From: Ophthalmolycus amberensis
Taxonomy: Eukaryota > Chordata > Actinopteri > Perciformes > Zoarcidae
DNA length: 64,000 nt
Reading direction: 5' to 3'
Assembly (NCBI GenBank): GCA_024529925.1
Contig: JAFEUB010001205.1
Coordinates: 806,001-870,000, forward strand
Part shown: positions 1-11,500 of the stretch, one piece after another
Position numbering within the stretch: position 1 is the first letter of the stretch
How the letters are laid out: the number at the start of each line of letters is the position of its first letter
Made by a program: the position numbers and the translations under genes
Notes under the pieces: model-generated
What the model saw: only the letters and a program-made list of their open reading frames with translations
Told to the model about the DNA's origin: nothing
Databases searched by the model: none

Positions 1-2139
1 CTTACTCAGCCATTCCTTCATTTCCCTCACCTGCTTCTTCTGGGTTAAGAAGGCTGGAGCTTATCCCAACATGCACAAGAAATGCAAACTGCATCATCAT
101 TTAAAAAAAAAGTGTTTACTTTGAATTTGTCCACTTTAGACTGCCCGTGTCCTTTAAAGATGTCAGGCTGCTGTAACATCACAAAGTGGCAGTTTTCAGA
201 TTGCACACATCACACAGGTTTATGTTGGCTGCAAAGATTTGGGATGAAAATGGATGGAAGGAGATGGATTAGTGAGCACCGTAACTCTTTACAACACCGC
301 TACAGAATCCCAGAGGATGATGTGACTGACCAACATTATTAAGCTCTCATTGCTGACTACGTTTGGGACGTCTCACTGCTGGTATGATGAAACTACGGGC
401 GAGGATTCAGGATCTCTCGATGAGATCTCGAACCAAACAGCCAGAGAGCAGCGCCGGCTTCTCCTCCACACCAACATCAGTCACTCATGTCAAACCCATG
501 GAGGACACTTTGGGGAACAGCCATTTTATTAATCAAATTTGAACTTTTGTGTTAGTTTCTCTTTATTCCAGTGCCACCATGGTGAACACTCATGTTAAAA
601 ATAAAAAGTGACATCTTTTTTTTTTTTTCTCGTTAAAATGTATAATCATAATGAAGACAGTTAATCATAGAAACTAATCATATAAACTGACATAATGACC
701 TCACAGCATTTTGGATCAAACTCTTCTCCCTTCAGGCTAACTCAAAGAAACAGAAAGAACAGAAATGGGCCAGGGTAGACAGGAACAAAAAAAAAAAACA
801 GCTTCTTACGTATATCCACATTATTTTTTTTTTAGATATTTCCCATAGACATTATAGGTTTGGTTTGAAGGGGGGATTCTGCTGGATTGTCTCACGATTT
901 TTTTTTTCCCTGTAGAGGAGCATCACTGCAATGCAGCGACAGTAAATCTACTGAGGAGAGTGAGAGCCCTGAAGACTCTACCTAGTGCACTGAGAGTAAG
1001 GGGATCTATCTGGACACACTTGAGTCAGGCTGTTGTGAAGTGCAAACCGTTAGTTCTCTAAACCCTCCCTATTCTAGCTAACATCATTTACCACCCTGGC
1101 AAACAAGCAGTGGCAAACTACACCTGAATACATAGCTGGAGTGTGACCGGCCCTGTAAGTATACTCACAACATAGTTATTTTTCATCATTACAGTACAGT
1201 ATAGAGCAATAGTTTTCATATACTTTTCATATCTTTTTTCATATTGCACCATCAGAGAATGGGACACAGAGAAAGATCAACAGAGACTCCATTTCCTAAT
1301 TAAAACGAGATATGTGCAAACATGACTAAGGACTTTATTAACCAAATCAATTCTTCCCTGTAATATCCACAAATAAAAGTGATTTCTCTTTTTATATATA
1401 TATTTATAGTAATAAGAATAATAAATCTTCACATTGGATCATTTCATAGTGTGACAAAATGCTCGACTGGGCTGTCCAGCCTCGATCGTAATCCTCATAG
1501 TCTTTTAATTGGTCAGTCCCCATGCATCCATAGGAAATAGATTTTTTTTTTCTTCAAAAAAAGTAACAATTTGAGAGCAGCTGAAAAGTTTGGACTGGTG
1601 TCAATTGCTTTCATTCCAAGATTTCTCCCGAGTTTCATTCAATGTTTCAGAAGGATATTCCATAGGAAAAAAATGACTCCAAAGCGTCATCTTCCACTCC
1701 AGAAAAGAAAGGATGTCCGGGTTCTGATGAAAACATTGTAGTAATGGTGATAATAGATCATTTGGTAATCAATAATTAATGATCATTAATAGCTGACAAC
1801 TAACAATTAATAATCACTGATTAATTATAAAGAATTAACAATAATCAAGGATAAATAACGCTCCCTCGTTACTCAATTATTTTGGCAAACTTCAGCTAGA
1901 GTCGTTTCCGATGAGTGAATTTTTTCTCAAGTGAAACAAAAAATAAGAAATACAAAGAAGAGATAAAAGAAAGCTCTAAAATAAATAAAAGGAGATTAGT
2001 AAAAGTGACCCCGCCCTTGGAGAGAGGGGGAGGGGGGGCGTATATACAGAACTGCGTGGTGAAAGTCAGTTTACTGCACTTGAGTGTTAAGTCCAGTGTT
2101 AGAGTGAGTTCTAGTCCTAGTTCCTAGGTGCCCCTGCTG
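1..2139 (-). other. dscam 3' UTR and unassigned downstream flank
   Basis: No coding feature is supported here; short ORFs at 82-532 look random. The part next to the stop codon must be dscam 3' UTR. Minus-strand AATAAA hexamers occur at 1334-1339, 562-567 and 525-530, and ATTAAA at 1504-1509; I cannot tell which is used, so the transcript end is unknown. A TAAT-rich tract lies at about 1736-1850. Confidence 0.5.
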
Positions 2140-2520
2140 TTATACCAGCGTGTAGGACTTTGCGTAGGGGTTGCTGGTCGGTTTGAGATGTCCTCGCGAG
2201 TCCAGCAGGGACTCCTGGGAGGTGCTGAGCTTGGCGGCCTGGGCCAGCTCCGAGCCCTCTCTGTGGGGCAGTGTGGCTGCGGAGCCAGGCTGCCACTGGG
2301 CCACTTGGTCCCTGTTGGCCTGAGGGGCCTCTGTGGGCGTCGGCGGCGCCATGCGCGAGGGCCGCTTCAGCGAGCGACTCTTCTGGGGCTCCAGGCAGGC
2401 CTGACCCATGGCCTGCTCTCTCCCCGCTAGCTGTCCCCCTGGATGACCCAGAGCAGGTCATGCCTCGGTTTAACAGGAAGTCCATGCGCAGGTAGGGAGG
2501 AAGGTGAACCAACTCGCCAC
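2140..2520 (-). CDS. dscam: dscam exon 33: C-terminal exon with an internal frame conflict
   Basis: From acceptor gtcctgcag (exon from 2520) the exon reads GELVHLPPYLRMDFLLNRG, matching DSCAM. The conserved end (GQACLEPQKSRSLKRPS, then STSQESLLDSRGH and NPYAKSYTLV with TAA at 2140-2142) is in a frame shifted by one base. Length 381 is 2 plus 379, not a multiple of three. Two readings fit. One is a one-base excess, most likely in the C run at 2435-2439. The other is an alternative acceptor (tcatccag) with the exon starting at 2438, which gives 299 nt in frame and omits the LPPYLRMDF block. SYTLV is a type I PDZ-binding end (MAGI-type partners are known for the family). Confidence 0.85.
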
Positions 2521-5500
2521 CTGCAGGACAACACACACAGATCAGATCTAGGTATAAGAGAAAACATTCCTGTATGATATTTAGTAACTTCAATCTTAAA
2601 TGTAAGAATCCAAATAGCATCAAAAAGCTGTTCAAAAATATCAAGTAGCTGTAGCAAGCTAACATTCCACTTAGGAGCTGACTCCATGCGTTTGTTTTGG
2701 AAGACTTTGTTCATAATTTGGTCCTCAGAAGAGTCCATCTTTTTACTCACCTTCATCGGTGATGGAAATACAGCTTTGTCATCATCGTATTAAGCAATAA
2801 ATCAAGTGTTTATTCAGTATGACCATACACACATTAAAGCTGTCCTCTTGTGTCCTTGCTCTGAGACCGACCTCATCTAATCTAATTGTAAGATCTTACC
2901 CTCAACCTTCATCCCCTGTCACTGTTGCCTTACTATTACAATATTACTATTATATGACTATAGGCAGGTTACAAATCTAAATCTCAAAAGATTGTCTGGG
3001 TGCAGCGTCTCATTAGCATCTCTGTTTAGGTGTTAAAACCTCAATCAATCAATGTTGGTAAAAGAAACTAGAAAATGCATTTCCTGCTGAAAATGCGTTG
3101 GAATGCTGAAGGCTGAAATTAATTGTGAAAAAATTGCTGAAAATTAAGAAATGGGAGACTATCTGTCTGAAAAATGTTGAAGCCCGAAAGCATTTAAACT
3201 GCACTGCTGAAAAACCTTCTCGTTGAAATGTCTAACTATGGTGTCTGTAGCTGAAAGTATGAGGAAGAAGAAGGCTTTGACCGTAAATAACTGCTTTGAT
3301 GTTTTCCAGTCAGGCTTTCGACAGCACCACAGCACTGAAACTGCTCTTGTTAAGGTTTTCAACGACATCCACTTAAACATAGACAACGGCAGAAGTTCAG
3401 TCTTAGTGTTACTAGATCTCAGTGCTGCATTCGACACGGTCGACCATGCCATACTCCTAGAAAGACTAAAAATCTGGGTGGGACTCTCTGGCACAGCACT
3501 TAACTGGTTTGAATCCTACTTGAAGGGCCGAGAATACTTTGTGTCTGTAGCTGATTACACATCAGAGCTGACTAAAATGACATGTGGTGTTCCCCAAGGT
3601 TCAATACTGGGGCCTCTTCTGTTCAACATCTACATGCTTCCACTAGCTCAGATTATGGAAAACAACAAAGTGTGTTATCATAATTATGCAGACGACACAC
3701 AAATCTACATAACTATGTCACCAGGGGACTATAATCCCATACAAGGGCTGGGTAACTGCATTGAACAAATCAACAACTGGATGTGCCAGAATTTTCTTCA
3801 ATTAAACAAAGATAAAACAGAAGTCATTGTTTTTGGTACCAAGGACGAACAATTGAAAATCACCGCTCAGCTTCAGTCACTGATGTTAAAACCCACAAAC
3901 CAAGCCAGAAATCTAGGTGTAGTTATGGATTCAGACCTCAACCTGAACAGCCATATCAAGACAATTACAAAATCAGCGACAAAACCACTACTACTATTAT
4001 TGTTGGAATGCTTAACAGCATTCCAACAATTAAATTGACTTTCAAATTGAGTTTTAACAAAGCATCCACAGTTTCCAACCTTAGATTTGCAAGATTTGAA
4101 TTGAGCTCTCATGAATATTTTAGTCAGCGGTGTGAAATATTCATCTACTTATAATCTGGGATGTCCAATTTTATTTAACTCGGTTTGAATTTTCGATTTC
4201 ATGGCTCCCCAGGTTCTCTCTTAAAGACTTTGAGCCCAGTGTAACTGAGACAATCAGTATATTCACTTCATCTGGATTCACTGTCGGTATCAGTTAAGGG
4301 TTGGATATTAATATTAGACAGGAAGTTGAAGTTTAGGGATTAGTGTCATAATGAGGCCAGTTGCAATTAAAGGTTAGCATGCCGCGGGGGGTTCGGGCAG
4401 AGACAGATCTGTGGCCTCACCCGGTCTGTGGGCCTTGGGCACGGCCATGTTCATGACCCGGCTGACGTCCTGAGGCTTTGGCGGGGAAGCAGTGAAGCGG
4501 CAGATGCCCGATTCGGAGGGCGTGCTGGAGGTCAGGCTGTCCGTGTAGTCGTTGGTGCCCGCCGTCATCTGCTCTGAGGAAGTGTCAGAGATGAAGCATT
4601 CGGTGATGGTGAACTTGGCGTGGCGCAGCTGCTCCTCCATCTTGGCATGCTCGTAGGCTCTGGCGAGCTCCTCGTAGGTGGAGGACGCGCTCTCTGTCGA
4701 CACCATGCTGCTCCGCGCTCGGTCTGGACATGGGACCGGGGTTAGTGGGGGATTAGTGTCGAGAGTTAGTGGCAGAATTGTTGGGATGTCACTTTGTTAA
4801 AGTTGTCAGACAACGGATACTGATTTGCTGTTAGAGATGACGAGTAGCGTGATACTGGTAAGCTACGTTTCAAAGGACTCTGTCCTGATGTGTTGCTTAC
4901 CCGTGTCCTGAGATGGGCTGACGCTGTAGCTGTCGCTTTCCTTGTCGACGGAGCCTGCAACTCTGGGGGTGGGCAGCCTCCAGTCGGTGCTGAGAGTGTG
5001 GGAGGAGACAGGGGGGTGCGGGCGGTTCAGGGTCCACTGGCTGGCGTAGCGGTTGCGAGCGGCTGGTCCGGCTTTGGCTGTGCGGCGGGCGGTGGGGTCT
5101 GAGAGTGAGGAGGAGAAGGAGGAGTGTTTATGCGGGTAATGGGAAAGACTAAACTCAATGAACTGGTCATGGAAGCAATGGTAATGGTGATTAATTCCCC
5201 GCATCGGATATCAGCAGCCACGACAATCTGGACACACATGGAGCTATTGACTGACGTTATCAACCAACAGTCACCTTGCAGTCATGTCATCATGCGAGAA
5301 ATACAGGAACAATAGAAACTGACAAACCTAAAACAACAAAGTAAAAATCTAAAGCACTAGTGACTCAGACTTCCTTCATATCGTACCTGGCAGAATGTTA
5401 ACCATCATGACCATGAGTCCAATCTTTCGATTAGAAATGATAAATTCAATGTAGTTTGAGAAAGTTGAAGGCTAATGTGCAACAGCTCAGTCAGTCAACT

Positions 5501-8500
5501 TGTGTCATTATTATTATTATGTGAACGCAACTAGGCCATGACTTCATCACTCCCCACAGTGAAGATAATATCTTATATGCAGGTGGTATTCATGCTCCAA
5601 AATATGCAACCAGCAAAGGCAGTGAAAAAAAAGATGGCTGAACACCAGTGAACGGTGCAGGATGTAAAATTAAAGTCTGCCTTGCAAATGTCCTTCAAGG
5701 AAGGAAATGATCCCAGGCGTGTATGAAAGATATATGATGGTAAACAAAAGGCACATCAACGGAGGAAAAATAGAAAGGTAAAGAAAACACTGCTTGGAAG
5801 CATATCTGGGAAAACAACAGACACAAACAAAACTCATGTACATTTTTGTGTTTAAAAAACAAACAAAAAAAACGTCCGTACTGGACTTACTGGTTCCTGG
5901 TCTGGCATCGGACACATCCACCAGTGGACCGGTGGCCTGGGACAGGGACTGGTAGTGGACTGTGTGGGTGACTGTGGACGACTTCTGTTTCTGGGTCTCC
6001 CCGAAGTCGTTATCAGTCAGTAACACAGTGGACCTGTCGTCTGTGGGACAGCGACAAAAAGCAAGCTCAGCACTACGATAACCCGGTTTATTTTCTGCAT
6101 GAATCACTCTGCAGCTTCTTATGTGGCAGCGGTGCAGACTAGCGGTGAGCTCACCAACAGTTTCCATGGTGTCTCTCTCCTCGATCAGGAGCTGGGCTCT
6201 GGGGATGTCAATGTGCATGCGGAGCGTCTGTTGCTGTTTGTTAATTGGCTCTGCTGGACGTGTGTTTTTACTGGGGAGCACAAACAAAAAAAAACACTTA
6301 ATTACAGAATCTCCTGTCGTTATTTATTAATGTCAGATAGTTGTTGACCATTCTTACCTCATAAGCATCTCAGCCAAACTTTTTGCATCTGGGAAAACAA
6401 ACGGAGAAAAACATCATTTTATTTGTTGAACCTGAGAAAAAAGAGGCAAAGATCCGTCCTGTTAGATGTACTCTCGTCTCACCACGGAGCCTCTTGAGCC
6501 TCTGCTCCCTCCTCCTCCTCCTGAGCACCAGCAGCCCGATGAAGATGGCGACGATGCCCACCAACACGCAGGAAATGGTCACCATCATCTTCAAACCCTC
6601 GCCGCCCCCGGAGTGGTCCTCGCTCACATTGGGCGCCTTCACCAACGGTGCGATGGTACCTGGAGGGAAGTCATACGGTGTGTGAGTTATGACAGATACC
6701 GGCGCTCCGCCCACAAGGGCTTTATGACTTTATTCCCATGAAAGAGAACAGCGTTGTTGTAGAAATTCCCAAAAACAAAACCATTTGATTTGTGTGATCT
6801 AATGATCGCTGCTGAATGACAGCTATCATGTTGAGGTTTATCCATTGCAATCCTTTCACAAACTATTTCACTCATGGTGGCATTCAGTAGGCTTGTGATG
6901 GAGGTATCATAATCAGCAACACACAAACAGCCACTGGAGTCAGCATGAAATGGCTTTTATATTGTCCAATTTATCAATCACGTTGAGTTTTGCCATTAAC
7001 AGAAAAAGGGATTTATTCCTCTTTGCCTTAAACTTCTATTGTTAGTCAGACTCACTGTGCTACAGTTCCTGGAAACATAGGTGTTTTGTCACAGATTCTC
7101 TGCTTGCTCAACCGTCAGAGTGCCAGTGTTACTATTATACTACCTCTGGAGCAGACAGTGAATCATACACTTCCCTGCCACTTTCAGCAGGCCGTGGCAG
7201 ATATTTCCTTGGCTCCGTTCCCTGTGAATAAATGAGTCGGAAACGGTATCGGTGTGTTAACTCACTTCCGTCATAGCTGAGTGTCGCGAACTTTACTCTC
7301 TTCTCGGCGTAGCCGGCGCTGTTGGAGACTTTCATCTGCAGCTCGTACCAGGTGGCCTCCTGCAGGTCGTACAGGATGTAGCTCTTGCTGAGGGAGGCGC
7401 GCTGTGTCGTGGTCCACGTGGGCGCCTCGACGGCCCGATACTCCAAGGTGAAGGAGGTGATGGGGCATCCGCCGTTATTCCAGCCGTTCAGGTTGAGCTT
7501 GACCCGGGTGACGTTGATGCTGGTGAACAGCTCCTGTTCTTTAGAGTACTGAGGTTCTGCAGAGAGCGGAGAAGGAAAGCCTCAGTGTGTTAAGATCGTA
7601 AGGATGAACCCTGGAGAAAGTAAGAACCTGCTAACCAGGCAGTGCTTAGTGCAGACAGAAACTTAACAAGAATAAATGTTGGGCTCCAACTAACGCATAT
7701 TTTCATTATCAATTAATGTGCCAATTATTTACTCAATTAATCATTTGGTCCAAAAGAGGTTTTTTTTTGTCAGAACAAAAATGTTATACACGATCCATTA
7801 TTGTAGAAGACTAAGAAAACTATTAAACTTTTTAATTAAAAATGCAGATAGCAATAAATCGATAATCTAAATAGTTGCCTATTGATTCTAAGTTGCCTAT
7901 TATTTCCAATCATGCAGTTCTTATAAAACGTACCATGTGATTTTAACAAGTTACATTATATTTTGCAGTATCCTGGTTCATCTAATAATCAATTACATAA
8001 TTGGGAAAGAAAAAAGCAACATGTGTGGAAAGACATTATTTGATGATATCATAATGAATTCTCATAACAGGTGTTTTTCTTCTCATTTAGAAGGACATTA
8101 TATAATATGTTTTAAATAATTGGAAAACTATGCTGTGTTTATCACATGACTACAAGGTTACTGAGAAAAAAAATCTAAATGGCACTAAATAAAGCCTCTG
8201 GAAAGTGTTAATGAATAAATAAACACAACTTTGTCAACTTTTGAAGTTTGCTTCCACTACATATGTGAATAATAACTTGTAAAAATAATAACAAAATACT
8301 TTGATAGTGTAATGTCTCAACATTTATAGAATCAACTCTAATATTATATGTCTGTTTATACCTTTCCCATGGGTCTTTGCCTCAATGATCTCACTGATGC
8401 GTCCCGGCCCCACTGCATTCTGGGCTGTGAGTGTGAACTTGTACCAGGTGCCACACTTGAGGTTCTCCAGCCGATAGGAGCGCTCACTGGGACTGATGGC

Positions 8501-11500
8501 GAAGTTGCCCCACTGCTCGCTGTTATCCTCCGAGTACTGCAGAATGTAGCCTGGAAAAGAACACGTGGGGAAATAAATGTTAAAGTTACAATCTTGAAGA
8601 TCTCCGTTGGCTGCACCTATGGCGATAAGGGGTAGCTGCAGTTTAATACTTAAGTTGCATACTTTAAAACCAAACAATTCAAAAAGACAAGTAGGGTTGT
8701 GTCTGCCTGACCTCTTATGGAGCTGCCTCCGTTGTCTCCAGGGATCCAGGAGAGGGTTATTGAGGTGGCGGTCGTCTTGGTCACTGTGAGGCGAGGCTGG
8801 TCAGGTGGAACTGAAGCAAACAGAACAGACAAATGACTGATTGTTAGGACTAGTTTACTGAAAACACCAATCCAAGGATCTAAACGTCCCCTGTGTGCAG
8901 CCGTTATAAGCTCTGATGGGCTCTAGTTGTTAAGGGTTGATACAGAAATGCAGATTTTTTTGAACATGTTGTATGTCTTACCTTGAACCTGCAGGTTGAG
9001 GACGATCTTGTCCGACCCAAAGCTGTTGCTGGCCACACAAGTGTAGTTCCCAGAATCCTCTGCTTTCACCGTGCGAATAACAAGGCTGCCGTTGCCATGG
9101 ACGCTGCGCCGGCTGTCAATCGCAACAGGTGCTGGTGTTCCATTGCTGAAACAGACACGTTTAGAATCAGCGTTATGTTTCCTGTGTCGCACAGTCACTT
9201 TGAGACAGGGTTCAACTACTGTTTGAGAGCGTATTTATCTCTTACAACACCTCCCAGTGTACTCACGTCTCCTTCAGCCACTTAATGGTTGGGGATGGAT
9301 CACCCACTGCTTTACAAGGCAGCACAATGTCCCTCATCCAGGGGGTCGTTACAGTCCTGTTGAAGGTCAGGATCCGAGCTGGAGCTGCAGAAACCCACAC
9401 ATTTCATCAGCCCACAGACGACACGCAGTAACAAACACACGTGTTGTTGTTTTCTAAATGACTTCAGAAAGAGGTTTTCCTTCACTCGAACCCTTTAGCC
9501 CTTTAGGGATACAGGTCCAATGGTGTTTTCCTTCTACATCTGAGCAGTGGAGCGGAGGGGAGGGGGGGGGGGGGCATCCATCACCTAGACCTCAGACAGG
9601 ATGTGAAAGTCCTGATAGGAGCTCTAGAACTCCAGACACCACGGGGGTCTATCAGCATATGCAATCAGCTTATTGGCTTCCACGAAGCACGTTAAGTGTT
9701 GAAATGGTCAACTTCCGCCATGACAAATTCCTTGCAGGTGAAAACTTGCTTGGCAATAAACGGTTCTGATTCTGATTGTTTTATTTACATTCAGCCGATG
9801 CTCCCTCCCTGTCTTCTTATAAGAATAAGGGGGAAGCAGAGTAGTATCCAACAAGGGATCCTGATGAATTTGAACTTACTTGCTGCACGAAGCTTGAAAA
9901 ATCTCATGGCAGAAAAAGTGACGAATTGGTCCTACTGCAGTAACATGGTATACTTTAGATTATATGCTGACAAATGCTGTGATTTCCCTCCACACTTGTG
10001 TTTCAACCTGAAGTCCCAAAATGATGCATCCCATCTTGCATAGTATAATCCCATCAGGCACGTAGACGAAGACACCATTTGCCTTTAACAGGCAGACACA
10101 GGCAATCTGCCTTTAGATCAAATGTGGAACAGAGTTTTGGTTTTATTCAGCGCTGACTATCAAGCTGCACCAACGATGGGCTCCACCTACCCTCGGCCAT
10201 GGGTTTGACGGTAATGATTTCACTGGCGTTTCCACGGCCTGCAGCGGTGACGGCCACCACCCAGATGCTGTACTGACGGTTCCTGCTCAGGTTGGGGATG
10301 CGGTAGAAGAACACGTCTGGGGCCGCCTCAAACTCACTGCTCACCTGGACGAGGCAAGACATTCAGGATGGTCATAACTTGCTGCTGCAGATCAAACATA
10401 TTCTACAAAGTCATTAAATGCTGACTTAATATCAAAGTGACAGACGGATGTGGCAACGGCTGGAGTAAAGTGGCTCAAGACAGACTGGGATGGCACCTTG
10501 TTAATCAATGGACCAATGTTCCGCCAGGAATACAAAGGCCTAAGTAAGTAAAGTTAGAGGATAAGTCTGGTGATGTTGTATATGTTTCTTATTTTCAACA
10601 AATCCCAATAAAAAAATAAAAAACAACAATGAATGTATCCTATTGTGTGTGTATCCAACCCACCCCAAATACTATTAAAAACACATCAATGAGCTATAGT
10701 TCTGTTTGTGGATCCCGCAGACACCGACCAGACCTTTCAGCCCGATTCCTCTCTGGTTGAAGGTTCCAGCTGTGACGCACCTGTAGCCATACCCAGATGT
10801 GATGTCACATTATACTCACACACCCTTCAATACGCGTCTACATTACTGAAGCAAGGTAGATGTTAAACCACTGGGGGTCAGCAAAGACAAGGTTTTCAGC
10901 TGGTGTCTCAACAACTGAAAATGTCGTTACCGATTAATATCAGCGTGCTCCACTATGATCACTGGCTAGTCACTAACGCAGCCTGTCTGCTGTTTGGTGC
11001 TGGGAAGGTAGGAGGGGCCAGAATACCAAAACAATGACTTGTGAGACACTATGAAGCTCAGTAGAGCTGAGGGGAATTGCCGACTCGGAGATGATTCTGA
11101 CAATAAATGATCCTTGAATCTACAAAGCCAATCAATCCACGATGGAAATATTAGTTATAGCTGCTTTGAGTTTTTAGCATTTGAACCAAAGTGTGTTAAA
11201 AACTACACTGTCCACCTGTTTGAGGAAAATACTTGACTTTAGGAACAAACAGACAGAATAGCACATGGTTGGTTTTGGTCTTTTCATGGGATTTGTCGAC
11301 AATAAAAATTAACGAATAAGGCCAGCCTTAGCCTTTCAGTTATGCTAGTTAAGTTAAATGGCTCAATGATCAATGGCCTGAATGATCGGTTCATTTGAAA
11401 TTCAGCCGACTCAAGATGCTGAATTGCTCACAGCTGTTCGTACCGTGGGGTGTGGGTTGGAGCAGAACACGGTGTATTTCCTGATGATGCCGTTCACTTT

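Larger units (their letters stand above)
2521..4420 (-). other. dscam last intron with LINE fragment
   Basis: 1,900 nt between tail exons 32 and 33. It holds a GCTGAAA-rich tract, a LINE reverse-transcriptase fragment on the plus strand, and a hairpin, each listed separately. No extra dscam exon was recognised. Confidence 0.7.

Noticed and set aside
82..532. Two ORFs (86 and 60 codons) downstream of dscam
   Set aside because: No domain, no splice context, and length expected by chance.
2128..2495. Plus-strand ORFs over the last dscam exon
   Set aside because: Antisense shadows of a GC-rich coding exon.
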